Shown here piece by piece: positions 14,716-22,637 of a stretch of DNA of 64,000 nucleotides (position 1 is the first letter of the stretch; every line of letters starts with the position of its first letter). The notes beneath the pieces were generated by a model, which saw nothing but the letters and a program-made list of their open reading frames with translations, made no database searches and was not told the DNA's origin. Source of the DNA: Vulcanimicrobiota bacterium. GTDB taxonomy: Bacteria > Vulcanimicrobiota > Vulcanimicrobiia > Vulcanimicrobiales > Vulcanimicrobiaceae. The DNA is taken from the NCBI GenBank assembly GCA_003168375.1, contig PMSI01000003.1, forward strand, positions 62,001-126,000, given 5' to 3'. Both the position numbers and the translations under genes were made by a program.

Positions 14716-15578
14716 CCTGTACTCCATGGGTCGCGTGGGATTGGGGCGCCGTTCGCAGGGCCACCGGCGGCATCCCCCGGCCAGGCAGCGTGCAAGTACG
14801 GACGGAGCATACGCATGAACGCTCCGAACCGCAGATCGTTCTCCTCACTGCTGGGCAGTTCCGTGTAGACGACGAGCACCCAGCGTGAAGAGTCGGCGAG
14901 CGTCAGGATCCCGGCGTCGTGCGCGACCTCGTCCGTGTCCCCGGTCTTGTGAGCGAACGAATCGCCGGTCCCCAGGCCTCGCGACAGCTTCACGTCCCAC
15001 CACGACGTGGCCATGATCTCCCGCAGCGCGGCGGCTCCGGGGACGCGGTCCGCGGCGATCGCAGCGAAGAGCCGGGCCGCCTCATGCGCCGGGAAGGCGT
15101 TGCGGCCGGTCGCTTCAGGATCGTCGATCAGGGGGAGATCGCCGGAGAGCTTGCGGCGGAAGGACGTCTCGGGGAAGCCGAGCGCTTGGACGTCCGCCGT
15201 GGCACGCTCGCGACCCAGGACGTCGTAGAGCTGGTTGGTCGCGACGTTGTCCGAGCGCTGCAGCATGAAGGTCGTCAGCTCGAGGACGGTGGTGGCGTAA
15301 CCAGGCTCGATCGGCGAGGGGGCGTCGTTCACCGTCGCGTTGCGGGGATCGACGACCACGCGTGTCTCCCAGTCCAGCCGGCCCGCGGCGATCGCGACCG
15401 TGACGGCGACGGCGAGCGGCACCTTGATCATCGAGGCGGGATAGATGAAGCGGCCGTCGTCCAGGCTCCAGGCCAAGCCCGCCGATACCAAGCTTTGGAC
15501 GTGAACCTGGGCCGCTCCGAGCCCCGTTTGCTCCGCGAGCGCGGCTAGGTCGGGTTGGTGCATCGAATCACGCTGCAA
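14712..15578 (-). CDS. Serine beta-lactamase-like hydrolase (class A fold)
   Basis: 288 residues with the three serine penicilloyl-enzyme motifs in order: S49-M-I-K52, S109-D-N111 and K211-T-G213. The omega-loop ExxLN of true class A enzymes is absent; the nearest is E155-A-T-G-R-N160, with different spacing. No signal peptide is visible from either possible start (15578 or 15563), unlike secreted beta-lactamases, although an upstream start could have been missed. The gene is first in the liv operon and ATGA-coupled to the binding-protein gene. It may therefore be an amidase/peptidase linked to uptake rather than a resistance enzyme. That role is inference. Confidence 0.82.
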   Translation of the reverse strand: MQRDSMHQPDLAALAEQTGLGAAQVHVQSLVSAGLAWSLDDGRFIYPASMIKVPLAVAVTVAIAAGRLDWETRVVVDPRNATVNDAPSPIEPGYATTVLELTTFMLQRSDNVATNQLYDVLGRERATADVQALGFPETSFRRKLSGDLPLIDDPEATGRNAFPAHEAARLFAAIAADRVPGAAALREIMATSWWDVKLSRGLGTGDSFAHKTGDTDEVAHDAGILTLADSSRWVLVVYTELPSSEENDLRFGAFMRMLRPYLHAAWPGDAAGGPANGAPIPRDPWSTG

Positions 15579-15581
15579 GCG

Positions 15582-15630
15582 GGTACTTGCACGAATCGCT
15601 TCGACTTGGTATCGTGTTCATGCAAGTACC
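15582..15630 (+). promoter_or_regulatory. Promoter with perfect inverted repeat between divergent genes
   Basis: GGTACTTGCA (15582-15591) and its exact reverse complement TGCAAGTACC (15621-15630) flank a promoter for the plus-strand gene. TTGCAC (15587-15592), a 17-base spacer and TATCGT (15610-15615) put the start of transcription near 15622. The left arm overlaps the -35 box and the right arm the start site, the classic layout of a repressor acting at two half-sites. The TetR-type gene at 16631 is a possible owner. Confidence 0.65.
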
Positions 15631-15637
15631 TACACGC

Positions 15638-16630
15638 ATGAATTTTATGGAAGACGCACACCAGAACCAGCTTCGTTTACACGCCGAGGATACCGACGCC
15701 CGTTCGGAGGTCACGGCGGCGGTCGATGCCTTGCTCGCCACCGACGCGAGGAACCCGCGGCTTCGCGTCGTTCTCGCCGGAGCGCGACTCCCGGACGAAT
15801 TGATCGCCGGCCTCGTGGCGGGGCTGCGCCGGCTGCGCGAACGCGGCGGGGCGATCGAGGTCGAGGCCGCGAGCACCGCGGTTCACGACACGCTGGCACT
15901 GACCGGTCTCGACCGCGTCTTCGCCTTCCCGTTGGTGCCGGCCGAGCCGGCCGGTCCGGAGCGGCCTCGCACGCTGGCGCGTCTGGTCGCGGCGTCGTTC
16001 GCGGCGTTCCTCGCGTTCGCCGGCCTGCCCGCGTTCGCGGCGGCCGACCACCCGACCGATCCCGCGCTGATCTTGGCGCGGGTCGAGGAGCGGAACCCGA
16101 GCCTGAGCACCTACCAAGGCCGGATGCACGTCGACCTGCGGATGACCTCGTTTCCGTTCGTCCGCCAGCACCTGGACGGGACGACGTTCTTCAAGCGTCC
16201 GTCGAACTACGAAGTCGTCTTCGACAAAGTGCCGCCGCTCGCGAAGGGCTTCGACAAGATGTTCGCCGACGTCGGCGATCCGTCGAGCTGGCCGCAGAGG
16301 TTCGCGATCACCTATGAAGGTGAGCACGACTACAACGGCCGCAAGGATATCCAGCTGCGGCTGGTCCAGCGCGTTCGCGGGATGATCGACCACGAGACGG
16401 TCCTGGTCGACCCGAACGCATGGGCGATCGACTCGATCCGTTACGACTATTACAACGGGGGGCACATCACCATGACGCAGACCTTCCGTGAGGTCGGCGG
16501 TTATTCGATGCTCGCCGAACAAGACGCCGAGATCGCGATCCCCTACGCGAAGGCCGTCGCGCACGGCACCTACTCAGACTACAAGGCCAACGTCGCCGTC
16601 GACGATTCGGTCTTCACGAAGAAGAAATAA
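15638..16630 (+). CDS. STAS-like domain fused to exported LolA-like domain
   Basis: 330 residues from the ATG at 15638, chosen because the promoter start lies near 15622; Met codons further upstream fall inside the promoter. The first ~100 residues look like a STAS/anti-sigma-antagonist fold ('LRVVLAGARLP', 'GLRRLRERGGAIEVEAAS', 'LTGLDRVFAF'). A hydrophobic segment with a signal-like end follows ('AASFAAFLAFAGLPAFAAAD'). The C-terminal ~190 residues resemble lipoprotein-sorting LolA-type beta folds ('YQGRMHVDLRM', 'TTFFKRPSNYEVVFDKVP'). The hydrophobic segment could be a membrane anchor placing the two domains on opposite sides. The TetR gene follows without a gap. Confidence 0.7.
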   Translation: MNFMEDAHQNQLRLHAEDTDARSEVTAAVDALLATDARNPRLRVVLAGARLPDELIAGLVAGLRRLRERGGAIEVEAASTAVHDTLALTGLDRVFAFPLVPAEPAGPERPRTLARLVAASFAAFLAFAGLPAFAAADHPTDPALILARVEERNPSLSTYQGRMHVDLRMTSFPFVRQHLDGTTFFKRPSNYEVVFDKVPPLAKGFDKMFADVGDPSSWPQRFAITYEGEHDYNGRKDIQLRLVQRVRGMIDHETVLVDPNAWAIDSIRYDYYNGGHITMTQTFREVGGYSMLAEQDAEIAIPYAKAVAHGTYSDYKANVAVDDSVFTKKK

Positions 16631-17224
16631 ATGCTCACGACCGGTCAGCGCTCACATGCCGGTGTCGAGGAGACGCGCGGCAAAATATTGGCCGCTGCGC
16701 GCGACCTGTTCGAACGGAACGGGACCCGCGGGACGACGACGCGGGAAGTCGCGGAGCGCGCCGGCGTCAACGAAGCGACGCTGTTCCGGCACTTCGGCTC
16801 GAAGCGCGCGCTGCTCGACGCGATGCGCGAGCAAGCATGCGGCGTCGAGCACCTGCGCTCGATCCTGGCCACGCTGCCCGGACTGGACTTCGCCGCCGAC
16901 TTGCGAACGCTCGCCTACTACACGGTCGAGCACATGCTCACGAAGCGCGCGATGATGTGCGTCTCGCTCGCCGAAGACGCGGCGGGAACCGACGACGCGC
17001 CTGAGTGGCGCGGGCCCTCGCAGATCCACACCGACCTCGCCGCGTACTTCACGGCCAAGTTTGAAGCGGGGCAGATCCGGGGCGAGCCGACCTTGGTGGC
17101 GCGCTATTTCATGGGCATCCTGTTCTCGTACGTCGTGGGGCGAAAGCTCTGGCACAGCGAGGTCCCGGATCGGGCCGTGCTCGATGCCATCGTCGACGTC
17201 TTCATCAACGGAGTCTCAGCCTAA
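16631..17224 (+). CDS. TetR-family transcriptional regulator
   Basis: 197 residues. The N-terminal helix-turn-helix is typical ('ILAAARDLFERNGTRGTTTREVAERAG', then 'NEATLFRHFGSKRALLDAM'), followed by a helical ligand-binding domain. Its ATG immediately follows the preceding stop. The efflux adaptor gene begins 3 bases after its own stop. It therefore probably controls the adaptor and outer-membrane channel, possibly through the inverted repeat at 15582-15630. Confidence 0.92.
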   Translation: MLTTGQRSHAGVEETRGKILAAARDLFERNGTRGTTTREVAERAGVNEATLFRHFGSKRALLDAMREQACGVEHLRSILATLPGLDFAADLRTLAYYTVEHMLTKRAMMCVSLAEDAAGTDDAPEWRGPSQIHTDLAAYFTAKFEAGQIRGEPTLVARYFMGILFSYVVGRKLWHSEVPDRAVLDAIVDVFINGVSA

Positions 17225-17227
17225 GCC

Positions 17228-18646
17228 TTGGAAACGCGCACTGAAGCTCCCGCGCAGCGACCCCTCCCGGACGGCCGCGGCGCTCCACCGCCTGCCGCAC
17301 CCGTTCCGCCGCCGCCTGCGGCCCCCGCCGCCGAGGTGACGGCGTCCAAGCGCCGGCGCCAGCCGGTCCTCGTGCTGGTGATCGGCGCGATCGTCGTGAT
17401 CGCCGCGCTCATCTGGGGGATCCGCTATCTCGCCTACGCCTCGACGCACCAGACGACCGACGACGCGCGCGTCGATGCCGACACGGTGACCATCTCGAGC
17501 AAGATCGAGCAACGCGTGGCGCAGATCCTGGTCGACACCGACCAGCCCGTGCGCAAGGGCCAGATCATCATTCGCTTCGACGACACCGACGAGCGCGCCG
17601 CGCTGCAGCAGGCCCAGGCCGGTCTGCAGGCACAGCGCGCGACCGCACGAGCGGCGCAGGAGAACGTCTCGCTCACCGCCGCTCAAGTTGCCGCGCAGGC
17701 GACGCAGGGGGCGGGCAGCGTCGCGGCAGCCCGCAGCGGGATCCAGAATGCCGCAGCGCAGGCGCAGTCGGCGCAGCAGCAAGCCGACGCCGCGCGCTCG
17801 GCGATCGGACAAGCGCAGGCGCAGCTTCGCGTCGCGCAGTCGCAGGTGCCGGCGGCACGCGCCGCATTGCAGCGTGCGAACCTCGACCTGGCTCGTTATA
17901 TCGCGCTCGTCCGCACCGGCGACATCGCATCGCAACAGCTCGACGCGCAGCGCGCTGCGCAGGCGCAGGCGCAATCGCAGTACCAGGCCGCACTCGACAA
18001 CGTCGCCGCCGCCCAGACCGGCGTCGCGCAGGCGCAAGCGCGCTACACCGCGTCCCTGTCGACCGCGAATGCCGCAACGGCCGGGATCGGCGCTCAGCAA
18101 GGTCAGCTGGAAACGGCGCAAGGGCGGCTGACCGAAAGCGACAATCCGTACCGCGTCTCGGCGACGCAGGCGCAAGCCGACGCCGCCTTCGCGCAAGCCG
18201 GTTCGCTCCAAGCGCAGGTCAACGCCGCCCAGAACCGCCTCGACAAGACGGTGCTCCGTGCCCCGATCGACGGCTTCGTCGGGGCGAAGAACGTCGCGAT
18301 CGGCGCCGCGGTTGCGCCCGGGCAATCGCTGATGACGCTCGTGCCCTCGCGCGGGATCTACATCACCGCGAACTACAAAGAGACGCAACTCGGCATGGTC
18401 AGGGTCGGACAACCGGTCGACCTCAAGGTCGACGCCTACAAGGGCGTTGACTTCCACGGCCACGTCGCGGCGATCGCGCCGGCCTCGCAGAACACGTTCA
18501 GCCTGGTGCCGGCTCAGAACGCGACCGGGAACTTCGTGAAGGTGACGCAGCGGCTGCCGGTGCGCATCCTGGTCGACGATCCGCCGCAGGGCTATCCGCT
18601 GCGGGTCGGCATGTCGGTCGAGACCGCGATCAACGTCGGCAAGTAG
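17228..18646 (+). CDS. HlyD/EmrA-type efflux membrane fusion protein
   Basis: 472 residues, TTG start. A proline/alanine-rich cytoplasmic leader (1-40) precedes one membrane helix (about 45-66), the biotinyl-lipoyl half-motif ('TTDDARVDADTVTISSKI'), and a very long Ala/Gln-rich coiled-coil hairpin (about 110-330). The second half-motif and barrel follow ('VLRAPIDGFVGAKNVAIGAAV', 'IYITANYKETQLGMVRVGQPV'). The 'NYKETQL' block is characteristic of EmrA. It bridges an inner-membrane MFS pump and a TolC channel. No pump gene is adjacent; the nearest is the MFS gene at 21285. Confidence 0.9.
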   Translation: METRTEAPAQRPLPDGRGAPPPAAPVPPPPAAPAAEVTASKRRRQPVLVLVIGAIVVIAALIWGIRYLAYASTHQTTDDARVDADTVTISSKIEQRVAQILVDTDQPVRKGQIIIRFDDTDERAALQQAQAGLQAQRATARAAQENVSLTAAQVAAQATQGAGSVAAARSGIQNAAAQAQSAQQQADAARSAIGQAQAQLRVAQSQVPAARAALQRANLDLARYIALVRTGDIASQQLDAQRAAQAQAQSQYQAALDNVAAAQTGVAQAQARYTASLSTANAATAGIGAQQGQLETAQGRLTESDNPYRVSATQAQADAAFAQAGSLQAQVNAAQNRLDKTVLRAPIDGFVGAKNVAIGAAVAPGQSLMTLVPSRGIYITANYKETQLGMVRVGQPVDLKVDAYKGVDFHGHVAAIAPASQNTFSLVPAQNATGNFVKVTQRLPVRILVDDPPQGYPLRVGMSVETAINVGK

Positions 18647-18650
18647 GCAG

Positions 18651-20594
18651 ATGATCTCGCGATCCTCGCTCGCGCTCGCGCTGAGTGCATGCATCGTCAC
18701 CGCGCAAGTGCTTTCGCCCGCCGTTGCCGCGGCGCAGAGCACTCCGCCATCGCCCGCGCCGCCGAGCGCGCAGTCGTCACCGCAGCCGATGCAAGGCGGG
18801 GGGCTTCCGCCGCCGCCGGTCCCCGTCGTGCTGCCGCCGGTGCCGAGCATCGCGCCGGGGTTCAGCGCGCCGGTGAGCGCCGTACCGAACGGCGAGTTGA
18901 TCGGCGTGCAGCAGCAGCCGTTCGTCGGGCTGGCGCTGCAGGACGCGATCGCGATGGCGCTCCAGCGGAACACCGATCTGGCCCTCGCACAGTCGAACCG
19001 CCGGATCGCGAACTATCAGATTATCGCCGCGGAAGGCGCGTACGACGTGCGCTTCCAGCTGGTACCGCAGTACTCGCACAGCGTCTCGGCGGCGGTGAGC
19101 TCGTTCTCGTCGGGACCCGGCGCTGGGCCGGTCACGCAGGACACCGCGGGCGTCACCGCCGCGTTCCAGGGAGCGACGCAGAACGGCGGCACGTATCGCG
19201 CGGGGGTCGTGGGAACGCGGATCACCTCGAACTCGACGATCAACAGCTACGACCCGTTCTACGAAACCGCGCTTCAGCTCAGCATCACGCAGCCGCTCGG
19301 GCGCGGCCGCGCGATCGACCAGAACCGCTTGCAGCTCCAACTGGCGCGCACCAACGCCTCGATCCAGAACGATATCGCGCTGACCCAGGCGTCGAACACC
19401 GTCGTGCAGGTGTCGAACGCCTACTACGACCTGGTCGCCGCCTGGCGCAACGTCGCGATCCAAGAAGAAGGCCTGCGGAACGCGCAGGCGCAGGCCGCTT
19501 CGAATGCGCGGCTGGCTGCGCAAGGCGCGGTCGCACCGACCGACATCGTCGAGGCGAACACGCAGGTCAACGTCTTCCAGGACAACGTGTTCTCGGCGCT
19601 CCAGAACGTGCAGCGCCTCCAGACGCAGATCAAATCGCTGCTGCTCGCGAATCCGGCCGACCCGGTGTGGTTCGCGAACCTCGTCCCGACGACCGCGATC
19701 GTACAGATACCGCAGGAGCCTGCCTTGGACGCGCTGATCGCCTCGGCGATCGCGAACCGGCCCGAGATCGCGCAGCTGCGCTCGCAGCGTGACAATGCGA
19801 ACAGCAACCTCGCCTTCGCGCGCGATCAGCTGCGCCCGCAGATCGACCTCGGCCTGAACTACACGTCGAACGGCTTCGCGGGACAGCCGGTCGACCCGGC
19901 GACGAACCCGATCTTCGGCCTGTTCGGCGCGCAGATCGCCGCGATCAACGCGCTGATCGCCCGCTCGAACGCGCAGAACGCGGGCTCGCCGCCGATCCCG
20001 CCGATAACCGGCGGCTTCGGGACGCTCCCGACGTACCAGACGGGCCGGCTCGGCCAGTCGCTCCAGAACACGCTCGACAACCGGTTCCCGACCTACAGCG
20101 CGCAGGTGACGCTGCAGATCCCGATCGGTAACCGCACCGCGAAAGCCGACTACGCGATCGCCGAAGAGCGCGCCCGCCAAGTCGCGCTGCAAGAAACAGC
20201 CGTGTTGCAGCGCATTCGTTCCGAGTCGGTGAACGCGATCCAAGGCCTGCGCTCCGCGCAGTACCGGCTCGTCGCGGCGAGCGCCGCGCGCGAGGCCGCG
20301 GAGCGCGTCCTGCTCGGCGAACGCCGCCGCTTCCAAGCCGGAACGTCGACGACGTTCCTCGTGCTGCAGCGCCAGCTCGACGTCGCCAACCAGCAAGGCC
20401 GCGAGCTGCAAGCCCAGACCGACCTCGACAAAGCGATCGTCGAACTGAACCGCGTCAGCGGCGGGATCTTCGCCCAGAACGGCATCGACACGACCGCCCT
20501 CGGCGGCACCGCCCTGAACGCCGCCTCACCGACGCAGAGCGTTCTGCCGCCCGCCTCAACCGCAACCGCGCCTCCGGTGACGCGCCGGCCGTAG
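18651..20594 (+). CDS. TolC-family outer-membrane efflux channel
   Basis: 647 residues with a signal peptide (to about residue 28, 'AVAAAQS'), then a proline-rich insert before the channel fold. Two OEP-type repeats rich in Ala/Gln/Asn coiled coil are present ('LALQDAIAMALQRNTDLALAQS', 'ALIASAIANRPEIAQLRSQRDNAN'). A C-terminal repeat ends in a Pro/Ala tail. It should form the trimeric outer-membrane duct used by the adaptor encoded 4 bases upstream. The protein is longer than E. coli TolC (about 490) because of the N-terminal linker and an insert near residues 400-450 rich in Gly/Pro/Ile. Confidence 0.9.
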   Translation: MISRSSLALALSACIVTAQVLSPAVAAAQSTPPSPAPPSAQSSPQPMQGGGLPPPPVPVVLPPVPSIAPGFSAPVSAVPNGELIGVQQQPFVGLALQDAIAMALQRNTDLALAQSNRRIANYQIIAAEGAYDVRFQLVPQYSHSVSAAVSSFSSGPGAGPVTQDTAGVTAAFQGATQNGGTYRAGVVGTRITSNSTINSYDPFYETALQLSITQPLGRGRAIDQNRLQLQLARTNASIQNDIALTQASNTVVQVSNAYYDLVAAWRNVAIQEEGLRNAQAQAASNARLAAQGAVAPTDIVEANTQVNVFQDNVFSALQNVQRLQTQIKSLLLANPADPVWFANLVPTTAIVQIPQEPALDALIASAIANRPEIAQLRSQRDNANSNLAFARDQLRPQIDLGLNYTSNGFAGQPVDPATNPIFGLFGAQIAAINALIARSNAQNAGSPPIPPITGGFGTLPTYQTGRLGQSLQNTLDNRFPTYSAQVTLQIPIGNRTAKADYAIAEERARQVALQETAVLQRIRSESVNAIQGLRSAQYRLVAASAAREAAERVLLGERRRFQAGTSTTFLVLQRQLDVANQQGRELQAQTDLDKAIVELNRVSGGIFAQNGIDTTALGGTALNAASPTQSVLPPASTATAPPVTRRP

Positions 20595-20603
20595 CCCCAC
20601 TAT

Positions 20604-20625
20604 TGTCACCCTGAGCTTGTCGAAG
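20604..20625 (+). repeat. Dispersed REP-like element, copy 2
   Basis: TGTCACCCTGAGCTTGTCGAAG, the exact reverse complement of the element core at 9534-9557, lies 9 bases after the TolC-family gene stop. Its position after a gene end suggests a role in mRNA 3' end formation or stability, or simple insertion in neutral DNA. Confidence 0.7.
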
Positions 20626-20665
20626 CGCGGCCATCAATCTCGCCGCAGAGCGGGGGATGAGGATC

Positions 20666-20695
20666 TTGAAACAGTTGTTTCAAATGTGCTAGAGT
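20666..20695 (+). promoter_or_regulatory. Palindromic operator and leaderless promoter of the second tetR-like gene
   Basis: TTGAAACA-GT-TGTTTCAA (20666-20683) is a perfect 18-base palindrome. Its left end TTGAAA serves as -35, with an 18-base spacer to TAGAGT (20690-20695). Six bases then separate the -10 box from the ATG at 20702, so the mRNA is probably leaderless. A TetR dimer bound here would block its own promoter. Confidence 0.75.
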
Positions 20696-20701
20696 GCCGG
20701 T

Positions 20702-21310
20702 ATGGCACGGAGCGCGGACGAGCGCCGCGCCGCACTTCTCGAACGGATCACCGACTACGTCGCCGCGAACGGTCTCTCCGATCTTTCGCTGCGGCCGCTG
20801 GCTGACGCGGTCGAGTCAAGCCCGCGCGTCCTGCTGTACTATTTCGCGTCCAAGGAGGACCTGATCGGCGAGGTGCTCGCGCGGCTGCGCGCGCGCCAGC
20901 GTGACGTATTCGCAACGCTGCCGCGGAACGCGGTGACGTATGCCGACACGGTGCGTGCCGCGTGGAAGCTGATGAGCGCACCGGAACACGAGAGGGTGTT
21001 CCGCCTGTTCTTCGAGGTGTACGGTCTCGCGCTGCAGGCTCCCGAGCGCTACTCGGAGTTTCTGCGGGGCGCGGTGAGCGACTGGATCGCCTACCTCGCG
21101 GCAGCGAAGCTCGCGGAAGGATACGCGCGGCGGGACGCGCGAGCGATCGCGACGGTGCTCCTCGCCGGCTACCGCGGCTTCTTGCTCGACCTGCTCGCGA
21201 CGCGCGAGCGAGCGCGCATCGATCGCGCGGTGGAGCTGTGGATTCTCGCCTTGGACGCAATCCCCGAACCGGAGATCCTCGCCGATGACGACGCCCGAAG
21301 TCGCCGCTGA
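20702..21310 (+). CDS. TetR-family regulator, autoregulatory type
   Basis: 202 residues. The DNA-binding domain is N-terminal ('ERITDYVAANGLSDLSLRPLADAV', 'SPRVLLYYFASKEDLIGEVL'), followed by a helical effector-binding domain. The 'LLYYFASKEDL' recognition region is typical. The perfect palindrome at 20666-20683 covers its promoter. The MFS transporter gene starts 26 bases before its stop, so repressor and pump form one coupled unit of the TetR/TetA kind. Confidence 0.93.
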   Translation: MARSADERRAALLERITDYVAANGLSDLSLRPLADAVESSPRVLLYYFASKEDLIGEVLARLRARQRDVFATLPRNAVTYADTVRAAWKLMSAPEHERVFRLFFEVYGLALQAPERYSEFLRGAVSDWIAYLAAAKLAEGYARRDARAIATVLLAGYRGFLLDLLATRERARIDRAVELWILALDAIPEPEILADDDARSRR

Positions 21311-22556
21311 CCCGACTCCCGACGGAAGGCCGACGCTGCCGCGGCGTGCCGCGGTGATCTTCGTGTTCATCACCGTCGCGCTCGACATGATCGCGCTCGG
21401 TGTGATCGCGCCGGTCTTCGTGCCGCTGGTCGAAGGGTTTCTGCACGGCGACGTGCAGCGAACGGCGTTTGTCGTCGGCGTGTTCGGAACGGTGTTCGCC
21501 TTGATGCAATTTGTGTGGGCGCCGCTGTTCGGCGTGCTCTCGGACCGCTTCGGCCGCCGGCCGGTGATCGTCCTCTCCAACATCGGCATGGCGCTGGACT
21601 ACATGGTGATGGCACTCGCGCCCGGTCTGTCGTGGCTGCTGATCGGCCGGGTCATCTCCGGCGTCACGTCGGCGACCGCGACCGCCGCCGGCGCGTACAT
21701 CTCCGACGTCACGCCGCCCCAGGAACGCGCCCGTGCCTTCGGGCTGATCGGTTCGGCGTTCGGCCTCGGTTTCGTGCTCGGCCCGGCGATCGGCGGTCTG
21801 TGCGGTCAGTTCGATCCGCGACTGCCGTTTTGGGTCGCCGGCGGCTTGAGCTTACTCAATGGGGTCTACGGCGCGTTCGTGCTGCCCGAGTCGCTCGCGC
21901 GCGAGCACCGCGCGGTTCGCTTCTTGTGGGCGAAGGCGAATCCGCTCGGGTCGCTGCGATTGCTGCGGAGTCACCCTGAGCTGAGCGCCGTCGCGACCAC
22001 GACGTTCTTGAGCACGATGGCCGGGATGGTGATGCAATCGACGTGGGTGCTGTACGTCACCTACCGCTTCGGGTGGGGTCCGGGCGCGACCGGCGTCTCG
22101 CTGGCGGTCATCGGCGTCACCTCGTCGGTCGCGCAGGTCGCGGTGATCGGTCCGTACGTGAAGCGTTTCGGCGAGCGGAGCGCGCTGTTCTCGGGGATCG
22201 CGTTCGGGACGCTCGCGCTCGCGATCTGCGGCCTTGCCCCGAACGGCTGGCTGTTCGGTATCGGCATCCTGCCGCTGTGCCTGTGGGGGCTGGCTCCCGC
22301 GGCGGGCCAGGCGATGATGAGCCGGCGCGTGCCGCCGCAGGAACAGGGTGAACTGCAGGGTGCGATCGGCTCGATTCGCGGTCTCTCCGCGCTGTTCGGC
22401 CCACTGATCTACACGACGGCGTTCGCGATCGGGGTCGCGCGCGGCGTGCCGGGCGCGGCCTGGTTTCTCGGCGCCGTGATCCTGTGCGCCGCCGTCCTCC
22501 CCGTCCTCCGCGAACACCGCGACGAAGAAGAACCCGCAGCCGCAGGAGCAGCATGA
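21285..22556 (+). CDS. MFS efflux transporter, TetA-like (12 TM)
   Basis: 423 residues and twelve hydrophobic segments. Motif A 'GVLSDRFGRRPV' lies between helices 2 and 3, and 'ATAAGAYISDVTPPQERARAFGLIGSAFGLGF' (in parts) is the region conserved in TetA/TCR multidrug antiporters. It would export drugs or metabolites in exchange for protons. The overlap with the upstream TetR gene supports substrate-induced control. The 12-helix form differs from the 14-helix EmrB, so pairing with the EmrA-like adaptor at 17228 is not assured. The terminator at 22604 follows. Confidence 0.9.
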   Translation: MTTPEVAADPTPDGRPTLPRRAAVIFVFITVALDMIALGVIAPVFVPLVEGFLHGDVQRTAFVVGVFGTVFALMQFVWAPLFGVLSDRFGRRPVIVLSNIGMALDYMVMALAPGLSWLLIGRVISGVTSATATAAGAYISDVTPPQERARAFGLIGSAFGLGFVLGPAIGGLCGQFDPRLPFWVAGGLSLLNGVYGAFVLPESLAREHRAVRFLWAKANPLGSLRLLRSHPELSAVATTTFLSTMAGMVMQSTWVLYVTYRFGWGPGATGVSLAVIGVTSSVAQVAVIGPYVKRFGERSALFSGIAFGTLALAICGLAPNGWLFGIGILPLCLWGLAPAAGQAMMSRRVPPQEQGELQGAIGSIRGLSALFGPLIYTTAFAIGVARGVPGAAWFLGAVILCAAVLPVLREHRDEEEPAAAGAA

Positions 22557-22603
22557 CCGTGATCGGTTCGCATCTGGCGTCTCCGGAAATCCATAGCGGC
22601 GCG

Positions 22604-22636
22604 AAGAAGCCGCCGGATCGTTCCGGCGGCTTTGCG
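22604..22636. terminator. Bidirectional terminator between the MFS and SEC-C genes
   Basis: A perfect 11-bp stem AAGCCGCCGGA/TCCGGCGGCTT (22607-22617 with 22622-22632) closes a TCGT tetraloop. T follows on the plus strand and TTCTTC on the minus strand, so it can end both convergent transcripts. Confidence 0.85.
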
Positions 22637-22637
22637 G

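Noticed and set aside
13204-14868. 554-codon plus-strand frame over livH and livJ
   Set aside because: Antisense shadow of two recognised transporter genes, with no domain of its own.
14712-15578. A true class A beta-lactamase resistance gene
   Set aside because: The three serine motifs fit, but the ExxLN loop and a signal peptide are missing and the operon context is amino-acid transport.
21974-21990. Third copy of the REP-like TCACCCTGAGCT sequence inside the MFS gene
   Set aside because: Only about 12 bases match, within well-conserved coding sequence; chance similarity.
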